Part shown: piece after piece, positions 1-6,417 of the stretch
How positions within the stretch are numbered: position 1 is the first letter of the stretch
Layout: each line of letters begins with the position of its first letter
Source: Bdellovibrionales bacterium
GTDB lineage: Bacteria > Bdellovibrionota_G > JALEGL01 > JAGRAY01
Direction: 5' to 3'
Assembly (NCBI GenBank): GCA_020434375.1
Contig: JAGRAY010000091.1
Location: 1 to 7,020 of the forward strand
DNA: 7,020 bases
Position numbers and translations under genes: made by a program
Notes under the pieces: model-generated
Told to the model about the DNA's origin: nothing
The model's input: the letters and a program-made list of their open reading frames with translations, nothing else
Databases searched by the model: none

Positions 1-33
1 CTCCTTCGGCCCGCGAAGCTGCAAAAGTAAATA

Positions 34-53
34 CTCCGGACGTAAGTCCGGAG
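34..53. terminator. perfect 8-bp GUAA-loop hairpin, possible terminator
   Basis: CTCCGGAC (34-41) and GTCCGGAG (46-53) are exact reverse complements around a GTAA loop, so the RNA would have a G+C-rich 8-bp stem closed by a GNRA-type tetraloop. On the + strand it lies 3 nt after a TAA (28-30) in frame 1, as expected for a terminator of a gene lying mostly left of the window. The following bases (AAATTTATCTT) are only moderately U-rich. On the - strand the tail reads TATTTACTTTT, so it could also end a leftward transcript. The hairpin is certain as sequence; its role as a terminator is inferred. Confidence 0.45.
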
Positions 54-70
54 AAATTTATCTTAAATAT

Positions 71-811
71 TTGGTTATTGTACTAATGTGTCTTCGCTGC
101 GTCGATATCGGATGGGCTAATGAGAGGCGGGTAGGCAAAATTCCGTATTCGTTTCAACTAAAAGAGCTTCCTCGTCATTTAGGAAGAGGGGTTAAAGAAT
201 CATTTTGGGGGATTCAAGGGCTGGCCTTCTTGGGAGCTGCGGGCACGACATTTGCGTTTCGACCAGTCGACGATTCAATTGCAAACTATTTCAAGCATGA
301 ACCCGCACTGGGACGACGCTTTAACGATATTTTTGACCATGTGTCCTCGCCTATTACTGTTGGGGGCGGATTATTTTTGGTATGGGCAGGGTCCTACTGG
401 ACTCAAAACGATCAACTTGCGCTTTCGATGGAATCGGCGCTGGAGGCCTGGATTTTAGTTGTGCCATTGGTGGTGGGCACAAAATATGTTGCAAACCGTG
501 ATCGTCCAGACGGCTCTTCATTCTCGTTTCCCAGTGCACATACGGCGGCTGCCTTTTCAACAGCTACGGTGCTCGCTCATTCTTACGGCTATGCAGTGGG
601 AGTTCCAGCATTTTTAACCAGCGCATTTATAGGGTTTATGCGAATTGATTCAAGTAAGCACTATTTAACCGATGTATTGTTTGGTGCAGTTCTGGGCACT
701 TCCATTGGCCTTGGTGTCTCTAGATTTCATCAACCCCTAGGACCAAATGTTTCTGTTACACCTTATGTGACGTCAAGGGGAAGCGGCCTAGTTTACAGGC
801 AAGTCTTCTGA
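71..811 (+). CDS. PAP2-family membrane/periplasmic phosphatase
   Basis: Member of the type 2 phosphatidic acid phosphatase (PAP2) superfamily, histidine phosphatases that hydrolyse lipid phosphates, diphosphates or phosphomonoesters at the periplasmic face. All three motifs are present. KX6RP is K138...R145-P146, PSXH is P154-S-A-H157, and the RX5HX3D motif is R191...H197...D201. H197 is the expected nucleophile and H157 the general acid. Hydrophobic segments lie near 50-62, 97-110, 123-137, 160-190 and 202-216. The N-terminus (VIVLMCL...GWA/NE) looks like the end of a short Sec signal, but no start is convincing. TTG at 71 and ATG at 86 both lack a Shine-Dalgarno sequence, and the frame is open to the left window edge, so the true start may lie upstream. 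Residue numbers count from 71. The tail ends in alternating hydrophobic residues and a terminal Phe. Substrate cannot be told from sequence: lipid A, undecaprenyl-PP, phosphatidate and nonspecific acid phosphatase are all possible. Confidence 0.88.
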   Translation: MVIVLMCLRCVDIGWANERRVGKIPYSFQLKELPRHLGRGVKESFWGIQGLAFLGAAGTTFAFRPVDDSIANYFKHEPALGRRFNDIFDHVSSPITVGGGLFLVWAGSYWTQNDQLALSMESALEAWILVVPLVVGTKYVANRDRPDGSSFSFPSAHTAAAFSTATVLAHSYGYAVGVPAFLTSAFIGFMRIDSSKHYLTDVLFGAVLGTSIGLGVSRFHQPLGPNVSVTPYVTSRGSGLVYRQVF

Positions 812-891
812 CCTTTTCTAAGATTAACGACGAACTACCTAAGTGTTTAATAATATTAAAAGTTTTTATAGTAGTGCCGGTTGCCCAGGTA

Positions 892-897
892 TATAAT
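892..897 (+). promoter_or_regulatory. consensus -10 box (TATAAT) upstream of secreted hydrolase
   Basis: An exact TATAAT lies in the A+T-rich gap after the PAP2 gene and would place transcription start near 903-905. No good -35 hexamer stands 16-18 bp upstream (the bases there read ATAGTA/TAGTAG), and the extended -10 TGN is absent, so it is a candidate from the -10 alone. The site would give a leader of about 60 nt to the ATG at 963. The rest of the gap (812-914) holds a weak A+T palindrome (TTTAAT-AAT-ATTAAA, 847-861) and nothing else recognised. Confidence 0.35.
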
Positions 898-962
898 AAT
901 GCGATGTATTATTTTTGCCTTTTGTGATAATCCTATTTGACGTAATGGGGGTAGTTTTTAAA

Positions 963-2144
963 ATGCACGTAAATTTATTAATGTTTGGGGCGCGAAGATC
1001 TCTTGATTTGTTTGTTCGCGGTATTTTTCTAGGTTGCTTTGTATTTCTTCTGACGATGGTTCAGTCGGGGTATGCGCAAGACTATAGTGCGTTAAAAACT
1101 AAATACGTGAAAATGAAAGACAAGATTGAAACTGCCCAAACAGCTTATGAGACGGCCTGTAAGATAGACACTGACCGAAATCTAACATCTGACTTTTTAA
1201 CTCGCCTATATCAGTTGCGAGAAGTTGACAATTTAAACCAAAAAACTACTAGCGTCGTTGAAAAACTTCGACATTATCGTGTTATTTTTGTCACCGGAAT
1301 TATATTTAACGTTGTGGACTGGAATTTTTGGGATTCCTATTATCAGGAGATTTTCGAATGGGGTGAGGCTAACAACCTGAACTTTGAAAAAGCACCTCTT
1401 GATTATGATGGAAAATTGCCTTCTGAAAATGGTGCCGACCAAAATGAATATGTAGAGCCCAATGCCAGTCCAGCTTTCAATGAAAATGCTATAAAAAAAC
1501 TTATTGAAGACGACGACGCGTCTAATTTGCCTGTTATTTTCGTGTCACATAGCAAGGGATCCAATGACGTCGCATATTTTCTCATGAAAAACCCCAAGTA
1601 TTGGAATAGACAAAACGCCAGGGTCAAAGGTTGGCTTTCGTTAAATCCTGCCTTTTGGGGATCGACTTTGTCAGAGGACACAGTTCGAAATCCTCTTGCG
1701 AGTATGGCAGCATACTTTTTTGCTCAAAAAGAGAGAGACCGAGTTCAGTCGGCTGGAGAGTTTCAAAAGATGCTTTCAATTACAGGAGCGCTTGAGAAAT
1801 ACTATCCAGACAATACGGTTAATCCGGAGCTATTAGATGTTTTGAAGAGTCCATTTTTAAAAATATTAAATTTTAAAAGTTTTGTTTCGGGCGACCATGC
1901 GGCAAAATCTCCCGCAATGGTCGTGAGAGAAAATTTACCTCTTGGTTATCACGAGGAAGCACCTACGGATGGTTTTGTCTGGTATCCTTCCATGGAAATT
2001 CCATGTGTCAGATTTATCGGTGTTGAAGGGTATGACCACTGGGATTTGATTAAACCGAGTAATCGCATAGATGAATGTGGAGACCCCATATCTGTGATTC
2101 CTGAGTGGATTACGCTTTTTGAGAATTTCTTTGAAATATCTTAG
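963..2144 (+). CDS. secreted alpha/beta-hydrolase-like protein, function unknown
   Basis: I do not recognise a named family, but the layout fits an exported alpha/beta hydrolase of 393 residues. Counting from ATG 963, the N-terminus is a Sec signal: basic residues 10-19, a hydrophobic core of about 20-33, and likely cleavage after G-Y-A38. A polar, probably helical stretch follows (about 41-70). A hydrophobic strand RVIFVTGIIFN (106-116) is a plausible oxyanion-loop strand. The nucleophile elbow is FVSHSKGS with S197. A TDGFV stretch supplies a candidate acid D336, and YDHWDLI supplies H359, spaced as in lipase-like triads. Three cysteines remain in the mature part (66, 348, 372), so a disulfide is possible. 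Lipid or ester hydrolysis in the periplasm is an inference; substrate is unknown. Start choice: TTG 915 and ATGs at 945, 963 and 981 are all in frame. 963 gives a sensible signal peptide and has GGGGG (947-951) upstream, though 11 nt away. It is probably transcribed alone. Confidence 0.8.
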   Translation: MHVNLLMFGARRSLDLFVRGIFLGCFVFLLTMVQSGYAQDYSALKTKYVKMKDKIETAQTAYETACKIDTDRNLTSDFLTRLYQLREVDNLNQKTTSVVEKLRHYRVIFVTGIIFNVVDWNFWDSYYQEIFEWGEANNLNFEKAPLDYDGKLPSENGADQNEYVEPNASPAFNENAIKKLIEDDDASNLPVIFVSHSKGSNDVAYFLMKNPKYWNRQNARVKGWLSLNPAFWGSTLSEDTVRNPLASMAAYFFAQKERDRVQSAGEFQKMLSITGALEKYYPDNTVNPELLDVLKSPFLKILNFKSFVSGDHAAKSPAMVVRENLPLGYHEEAPTDGFVWYPSMEIPCVRFIGVEGYDHWDLIKPSNRIDECGDPISVIPEWITLFENFFEIS

Positions 2145-2206
2145 AAAATTAACGCGCGACAAATACTTTATCTAATGTTTTTTCTGTGAGCCAACGTCAA
2201 AAAAGA

Positions 2207-2236
2207 TCGACAAGAATAAACTCTTTCCATTAGACT
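2207..2236 (+). promoter_or_regulatory. candidate promoter of the exporter operon
   Basis: TCGACA (2207-2212) matches TTGACA at five of six bases. It is followed after 18 bp by TAGACT (2231-2236), a four-of-six match to TATAAT that keeps the key first, second and last bases. Transcription would begin near 2243, leaving a leader of about 40 nt before ATG 2286. An overlapping sigma-28-like reading is given in the findings. Apart from this and the leader hairpin, the 141-bp gap 2145-2285 shows no gene and no convincing terminator for the hydrolase gene. Confidence 0.25.
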
Positions 2237-2245
2237 ACGATCTAA

Positions 2246-2279
2246 TTAAACTTCTGTGCGCTTGTACAGATCAAGTTAA
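2246..2279 (+). promoter_or_regulatory. imperfect leader hairpin just before exporter start codon
   Basis: AACTT-CTGT (2249-2257) can pair with ACAG (2266-2269) and AAGTT (2273-2277), leaving an 8-nt loop and a 3-nt ATC bulge; two more A-U pairs (2246-2247 with 2278-2279) are possible past a single mismatch. The stem ends only a few bases before ATG 2286, where no Shine-Dalgarno sequence is visible. It could influence translation of the first operon gene. The pairing is seen in the sequence; any regulatory role is inferred. Confidence 0.25.
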
Positions 2280-2285
2280 GTTGCT

Positions 2286-3938
2286 ATGAAAAAAAGTAAT
2301 ACTCCTGGCCAAACTCTTTCTCGTTTCTTGGGCCTGATACTTCAAGGTAACAGGCAATTTGTGTGGACGATTCTTTTTTACGGTCTTTTGGTTTCTTTAT
2401 TGAGTTTAGCAGTGCCAGTTTCAGTGCAAGCGATTGTAAACACGATAGCGTTTACTTCTTTGAGTCAACAGCTTGTGGTGATTAGTATTTTGCTTTTCAT
2501 TGTGCTTCTTGGTGCAGGTGTATTTCAAGTCTTGCAGGCATGGCTTATTGATTTATTCCACCGTAAGATTTTTGCGCAACTGGGGGTTGAAGTAACAAAG
2601 CGACTCTATTTGGCAAAATCGCAGTTCTTTCGTATGCAAAATGCGCCAGAACTCGTGAATCGCTTTTTTGATGTTTTTACAGTACAGAAAAGTGTCAGTA
2701 TTCTTTTTACAGATGGATTTTCTCTCGTTCTTCAGCTGCTGGTGGGCCTAACGCTAATAGCGCTGTATCACCCTTTGTTGCTCTTGTATGATATATTTCT
2801 GATTTGCAGTTTGGCATTGGCATGGTTTCTATTTGGCGCAAAAGCAATGGATTCTGCAATTTTGGAGTCTAAGGCCAAATATTCTTTGATAAACTGGCTC
2901 GAAGAGCAAGGTCGTAGCTACAAACTATTAGCTTCTTCTAGGGCCGAAGCAATGGTGATGAACCGTTCTGAATTTTTAATTTCAAAGTACATCAGTTACC
3001 GAAAACAACACTTCAACCATTTGTTAGGTCAAATAATTATATTGGTTTCTACTTATGCTATATCAAGTGCCATACTACTAGGATTAGGGGGGTATTTAGT
3101 CATTAAAAATCAATTGTCTTTAGGTCAATTGGTCGCCGCAGAGATCATTATTACCGGTATCTTGGTAAAAATTGCCAAGTCTGGAAAATACCTAGAAGTT
3201 TACTACGATCTTGTCGCAGCCTCCGAGAAACTATTGCATTTATTCGATTTTGATATTGTAGAATTATCATCAATAGACACAGAAACTTTTAATAAGGTAG
3301 ATATTCAATGTAGAGATATTTATGCGCAGCAAGAGACTCGCGTATTTCGATACACCGAGATGATACCATTTAAATCACGGTATTTTTTTAGAGTAAACCA
3401 TGCAGCTTGCAAAGAAATATTACTAGATAAAATTTTTGGTGAATCTATATCGACAAAGGGTAGTGTATTTATAAATCAAAGAAGCTCTGATTTAATAAAT
3501 ATTCAGCAACTCCGTTCCTTAATTTATACCACAGGATACCCGACTATTATTGAAGGTACGATTGCAGAAAACTTAACGCTAGGTGATCCACATTTGTCTG
3601 AAAAAGATATTTATGATGTCTTGAATTTAGTCGAGTTAGCGACAAGTATCGAGGGCCTTCCCGATGGCCAAAAGACACAAATGTTACCTGGTGGACATCC
3701 GCTTTGGCAAAGTCAGCTTCTGCGATTTGATATTGCTCGTGCGATTCTACTAAGATTTAAAATTATTATTTTGAACGAAAGTTTCCAGTCGATCGGTGTA
3801 GATCGGCAAGAAAAGATATTGCGTTATTTAACTAGCGCAGAAAGAGATTGGACTCTTTTGCAGTTTGGAGACCAACCTAAACAAGGAATCGAGTACGATA
3901 AGGTAGAAACCATTGGCTGGGTTGAAAGGTCTATTTAA
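2286..3938 (+). CDS. ABC exporter (TMD-NBD fusion) with degenerate NBD
   Basis: Inner-membrane component of a type I-secretion-like tripartite exporter, 550 residues. An ABC exporter membrane domain (about 24-320) has six hydrophobic segments near 25-45, 62-86, 140-161, 162-183, 247-272 and 279-297. The coupling stretch SLGQLVAAEIIITG (278-291) and YYDLVAASEKL (306-316) are typical of exporters paired with HlyD. No C39 peptidase domain precedes the TMD. The C-terminal 210 residues still align with an NBD: a glycine-rich-loop position near 367-382, GTIAENLTLG (424-433), LPDGQ (458-462) and DIARAIL (482-488). Catalytic motifs are lost: Walker A reads VNHAACKE (370-377), the Q-loop Gln is G417, LSGGQ is LWQSQ (473-477), Walker B ends L-N497-E498, and the H-loop has G528-D529 in place of His. 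The frame is uninterrupted, so this looks like a maintained pseudo-ATPase. First gene of a three-gene operon; it overlaps the next by one base. Substrate unknown. Confidence 0.88.
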   Translation: MKKSNTPGQTLSRFLGLILQGNRQFVWTILFYGLLVSLLSLAVPVSVQAIVNTIAFTSLSQQLVVISILLFIVLLGAGVFQVLQAWLIDLFHRKIFAQLGVEVTKRLYLAKSQFFRMQNAPELVNRFFDVFTVQKSVSILFTDGFSLVLQLLVGLTLIALYHPLLLLYDIFLICSLALAWFLFGAKAMDSAILESKAKYSLINWLEEQGRSYKLLASSRAEAMVMNRSEFLISKYISYRKQHFNHLLGQIIILVSTYAISSAILLGLGGYLVIKNQLSLGQLVAAEIIITGILVKIAKSGKYLEVYYDLVAASEKLLHLFDFDIVELSSIDTETFNKVDIQCRDIYAQQETRVFRYTEMIPFKSRYFFRVNHAACKEILLDKIFGESISTKGSVFINQRSSDLINIQQLRSLIYTTGYPTIIEGTIAENLTLGDPHLSEKDIYDVLNLVELATSIEGLPDGQKTQMLPGGHPLWQSQLLRFDIARAILLRFKIIILNESFQSIGVDRQEKILRYLTSAERDWTLLQFGDQPKQGIEYDKVETIGWVERSI

Positions 3939-4978
3939 TGAATGATCCGACCAAAAAATCGTTGAGCCAGTACTTTGTCATACATAAGTCTATTGAGACG
4001 CCTAGGATTTTGAGAGTGGTTTCTATAAGCATGCTGGCGTTGTTGTTGATGTTTTTGATTTCTATGGTGATTGTGCCTTGGCAACAAACGACATCTGGCG
4101 AAGGTGAGGTGATTGCACTAGATCCAAATAGTCGAATTCAAGAAATTCATACCATGGTAAGTGGTATAGCTTCAAAGTGGTATGTTCGTGACGGTGATCA
4201 AGTTAAGTTTGGTGACCCGATCGTTGATATTGTTGATAACGATCCTTTATTTGTTGAACGACTTTCAAGAGAAACCGAGGCCAAACGAAGAAAAGTGGAT
4301 GTTTCAAAAATTGCAGCTGAAACTGCAAAAAAAGATGCTGATCGACAGGCTGAGCTTTTTAATCAAGGACTCAGCTCACGAAAAGTGTTTGAAAAAGCTA
4401 TGATTGAATACAAAAAGCTTTTATCGCAATTGGCAAACGACGAAGCAGAGTTAGCCAAAGCGGAAACATCTCTATCCCGCCAACATCGACGAACCGTTGT
4501 TGCACCTTCGGACGGAACCGTGCTGAGTGTGCTCTCTGGTGTGGGGAATGTTTTGGTTAAAGAAGGAGAGGCAGTCGCACAGTTTTTACCAATGGCACAA
4601 GACTTAGCTGTTGAGGTTTTTGTTAAAGGTAACGATTTTCCCCTTGTTGAACGAGGTCGTTTGGCAAGAATCCAGTTCGAAGGTTGGCCCGCGATCCAAG
4701 CCACAGGTTGGCCAAATTTGGCGATAGGAACATTCGAGGGAAAAGTTTGGGCAGTAGATTCCTCTAGAATTCAAAATGGTCGATATCGTGTGGTTATTGT
4801 GCCCCAAAATTCTAAGCCTTGGCCAGACAGCGAATATCTTCGACAGGGAACCCGTGTGAATGCTTGGATCGTTTTAGATCGCGTAAGATTAGGCTTTGAG
4901 TTGTGGCGCCGCTTTAATGGTTTCCCTTTGGCCATAAATAATCAAAAATATAAAATTAAAAAATCTACGACAAAGTAA
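3938..4978 (+). CDS. HlyD-family periplasmic adaptor (membrane fusion protein)
   Basis: Links the inner-membrane exporter to the outer-membrane channel across the periplasm. The 346-residue protein has a short cytoplasmic N-terminus, one membrane anchor (about 25-47), and a lipoyl-type half-domain (67-103) with VSGIASKWYVRDGDQVKFGD. A charged alpha-helical hairpin follows (about 104-182), then the second lipoyl half (VVAPSDGTVLSVL, 187-199) and a beta-barrel part (about 220-315). The hairpin tip ELFNQGLSSRKVFEKA (139-154) resembles the TolC-contacting tip of other adaptors. It ends with ELWRRFNGFP (321-330) and a lysine-rich tail. It is shorter than E. coli HlyD (about 478 residues), mainly in the hairpin. 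ATG 3938 overlaps the exporter stop (TAATG), with GAAAGG (3924-3929) 8 nt upstream as a good ribosome site, so translation is probably coupled. Family assignment is firm; the exported substrate is not known. Confidence 0.92.
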   Translation: MNDPTKKSLSQYFVIHKSIETPRILRVVSISMLALLLMFLISMVIVPWQQTTSGEGEVIALDPNSRIQEIHTMVSGIASKWYVRDGDQVKFGDPIVDIVDNDPLFVERLSRETEAKRRKVDVSKIAAETAKKDADRQAELFNQGLSSRKVFEKAMIEYKKLLSQLANDEAELAKAETSLSRQHRRTVVAPSDGTVLSVLSGVGNVLVKEGEAVAQFLPMAQDLAVEVFVKGNDFPLVERGRLARIQFEGWPAIQATGWPNLAIGTFEGKVWAVDSSRIQNGRYRVVIVPQNSKPWPDSEYLRQGTRVNAWIVLDRVRLGFELWRRFNGFPLAINNQKYKIKKSTTK

Positions 4979-6369
4979 TGAAACATATTATCGTTATCAT
5001 GCTTACTTTGATTTTAGTTCATAAAGCTGACGCGAACTCAAAAGATGTAAGCCTTGCCGAGGTTCTTGGCATGGTTAGAGCATATCATCCGCGTATTCAA
5101 CAAGAATTACAGATTCTAAATCAAGCAAATGCAAACATTCAATCGAAGCTCGGAAAATTTGATACAAAACTAAAGTTTCAAGGAAACTTCTCGGTCAATG
5201 GTCCTTATTCCGGCGACTATTATAAAGGTACGATTGAGCAGCCGTTTCCAATTGGAGGGCTCACTGCTTTCGGAGGTTACCGACAATCAATCGATACATT
5301 TCCAGTTTATGAAGGTGACCTGGTTACATTAGACGGTGGGGAAATGTTCGCTGGCTTAGATTGGTCCCTAATGGAGTTTTTTGCGCTCGACTCTCGAAGA
5401 TTGGAAGTTATCAAAGCAGAGTGGATGAAAAATATTCAAACTGAAAACACAAAAATGTCCATTTTGTATATGCAGGAAATTGCAGCGAAAGCATTTTTTG
5501 CGTGGAAGGCAGCATTGAATATCAAAGATGTATATCAAAGGTTATTTGATTTGGCATCACAGAGACAAAAAGCTTTGGAAGATAGAGCCAACCATGGAGA
5601 TATCGCTAAGTTTTATGTGTTGGAGAATCGTCGTTATATCTTGGAACGAAAGCGACAATTGATTGAAGCCAGTCAAAATGTAGCAGTCTTTCAAAATGCA
5701 ATGCGCGTTTTTTTGAGAAACTCGGATGGAAGTATGTTTTTAACGGAGAGTGCCCAATTAAAGCCTCATAGTGAAAATGAAAATGTGGCCATCGTCCCCC
5801 TTTTAAATAAAGATATTATTTTAAGGCAATACCCAAAGCTTCGAGCCATAGATTCTAAAAGAGAAATTATATTTAGGGAGATAAGAAATCTTCGAGTAAA
5901 CCGTTTTCCAAATATTAGGATGGGAGCAGTTTATAAAGAAGATTTTGGGACTGGGCCCAGCACGTTAATGGGAAGTGAAGTTGATGTGCATGGAATGCTT
6001 GAATTTCCAATCCAAAATCGGGAGGCAAAGGCTGCCGTTGTTAAAGCCGAGTCAAAATTGAAAGAGCTGAAGTACGAATACCAACTTGAAAAAGACACTC
6101 TAGAGTTAAGCATAGATCAACTCGACATAAAGATGCCGTTGACAAAAAATCTTATAGACAATCTCGTGACCGAGGTTGAAGTTGCAAAGGAATTGGCAGC
6201 AGGGGAAAAGCAAAAGTGGAACAATGGTGACAGTGATTATGTCTTAGTAAATATTCGAGAGCAAGATGCAACAAAAGCAGAAATAGAAAAGTTAAAAGCT
6301 CAACTCAACTATGAAAAGCTATGGTCTGAAGCGATGCACCTGTCGATGAAATTCGATAGCTTGCTTTAG
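4978..6369 (+). CDS. TolC-family outer-membrane efflux/secretion channel
   Basis: Outer-membrane factor (OEP family) forming the exit duct of the tripartite exporter. It has 463 residues, close to the family norm. A Sec signal MKHIIVIMLTLILVHKADA is cleaved after A-D-A19. The mature protein shows long amphipathic helices and two related halves. In the first, the GDIAKFYVLENRRYILERKR stretch (207-226) carries the usual TolC helix pattern. In the second, NNGDSDYVLVNIREQ (415-429) is followed by a long helix to about 455. Strand-rich segments lie near 64-130 and 305-345, where the barrel strands are expected. It begins at ATG 4978, sharing one base with the adaptor's TAA (TAATG). No strong Shine-Dalgarno sequence is visible (ACAAAG only), so it probably depends on translational coupling or reinitiation. 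Having its own TolC in the operon suggests a dedicated export system. No terminator hairpin follows it. Confidence 0.92.
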   Translation: MKHIIVIMLTLILVHKADANSKDVSLAEVLGMVRAYHPRIQQELQILNQANANIQSKLGKFDTKLKFQGNFSVNGPYSGDYYKGTIEQPFPIGGLTAFGGYRQSIDTFPVYEGDLVTLDGGEMFAGLDWSLMEFFALDSRRLEVIKAEWMKNIQTENTKMSILYMQEIAAKAFFAWKAALNIKDVYQRLFDLASQRQKALEDRANHGDIAKFYVLENRRYILERKRQLIEASQNVAVFQNAMRVFLRNSDGSMFLTESAQLKPHSENENVAIVPLLNKDIILRQYPKLRAIDSKREIIFREIRNLRVNRFPNIRMGAVYKEDFGTGPSTLMGSEVDVHGMLEFPIQNREAKAAVVKAESKLKELKYEYQLEKDTLELSIDQLDIKMPLTKNLIDNLVTEVEVAKELAAGEKQKWNNGDSDYVLVNIREQDATKAEIEKLKAQLNYEKLWSEAMHLSMKFDSLL

Positions 6370-6399
6370 AATCTCACTGGATGTTGTCGTCCAAATCAG

Positions 6400-6414
6400 G
6401 TAGTAAGCTACTAC
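6400..6414 (+). promoter_or_regulatory. small perfect inverted repeat before the ATPase start
   Basis: GTAGTA (6400-6405) and TACTAC (6409-6414) are exact reverse complements around AGC, 3 nt before ATG 6418. The only Shine-Dalgarno-like bases (AGG, 6398-6400) stand 17 nt from the ATG in linear distance; folding this stem would bring them close. A DNA operator is the alternative. The 48-bp gap 6370-6417 contains no clear promoter, so the downstream gene may be read through from the exporter operon. Confidence 0.25.
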
Positions 6415-6417
6415 GCT

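Noticed and set aside
4..18. Second small hairpin CTTCG-GCCCG-CGAAG
   Set aside because: A 5-bp stem with no U-tract is within chance expectation and may lie inside coding sequence.
1..30. C-terminal tail of an upstream gene ending at TAA 28-30 (reads LLRPAKLQK)
   Set aside because: Only nine codons are visible and the other two + frames are open as well, so the gene cannot be asserted; the hairpin just after the stop is the only support.
881..897. TTGCCC (881-886) as -35 partner for the TATAAT box
   Set aside because: The spacing is only 5 bp, far too short for a sigma-70-type promoter.
1065..1090. Hydrolase as a lipoprotein, using the Cys in IFLGC of the signal region
   Set aside because: The Cys lies inside the hydrophobic core after too few core residues, and a good signal peptidase I site (GYA/QD) follows.
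1403..1681. 92-codon open frame on the - strand inside the hydrolase gene
   Set aside because: It lies wholly antisense to a well-supported gene, with no ribosome site and no recognisable motif; it is a shadow frame.
2286..3938. Exporter gene as a simple frameshifted pseudogene
   Set aside because: The frame is continuous over 550 codons, NBD landmarks remain in register, and the ends couple precisely to the next gene, so frameshift or truncation does not explain the motif loss.
4363..4704. 113-codon open frame on the - strand inside the adaptor gene
   Set aside because: Serine/threonine-rich, low-complexity translation antisense to a firm HlyD-family gene; a shadow frame.
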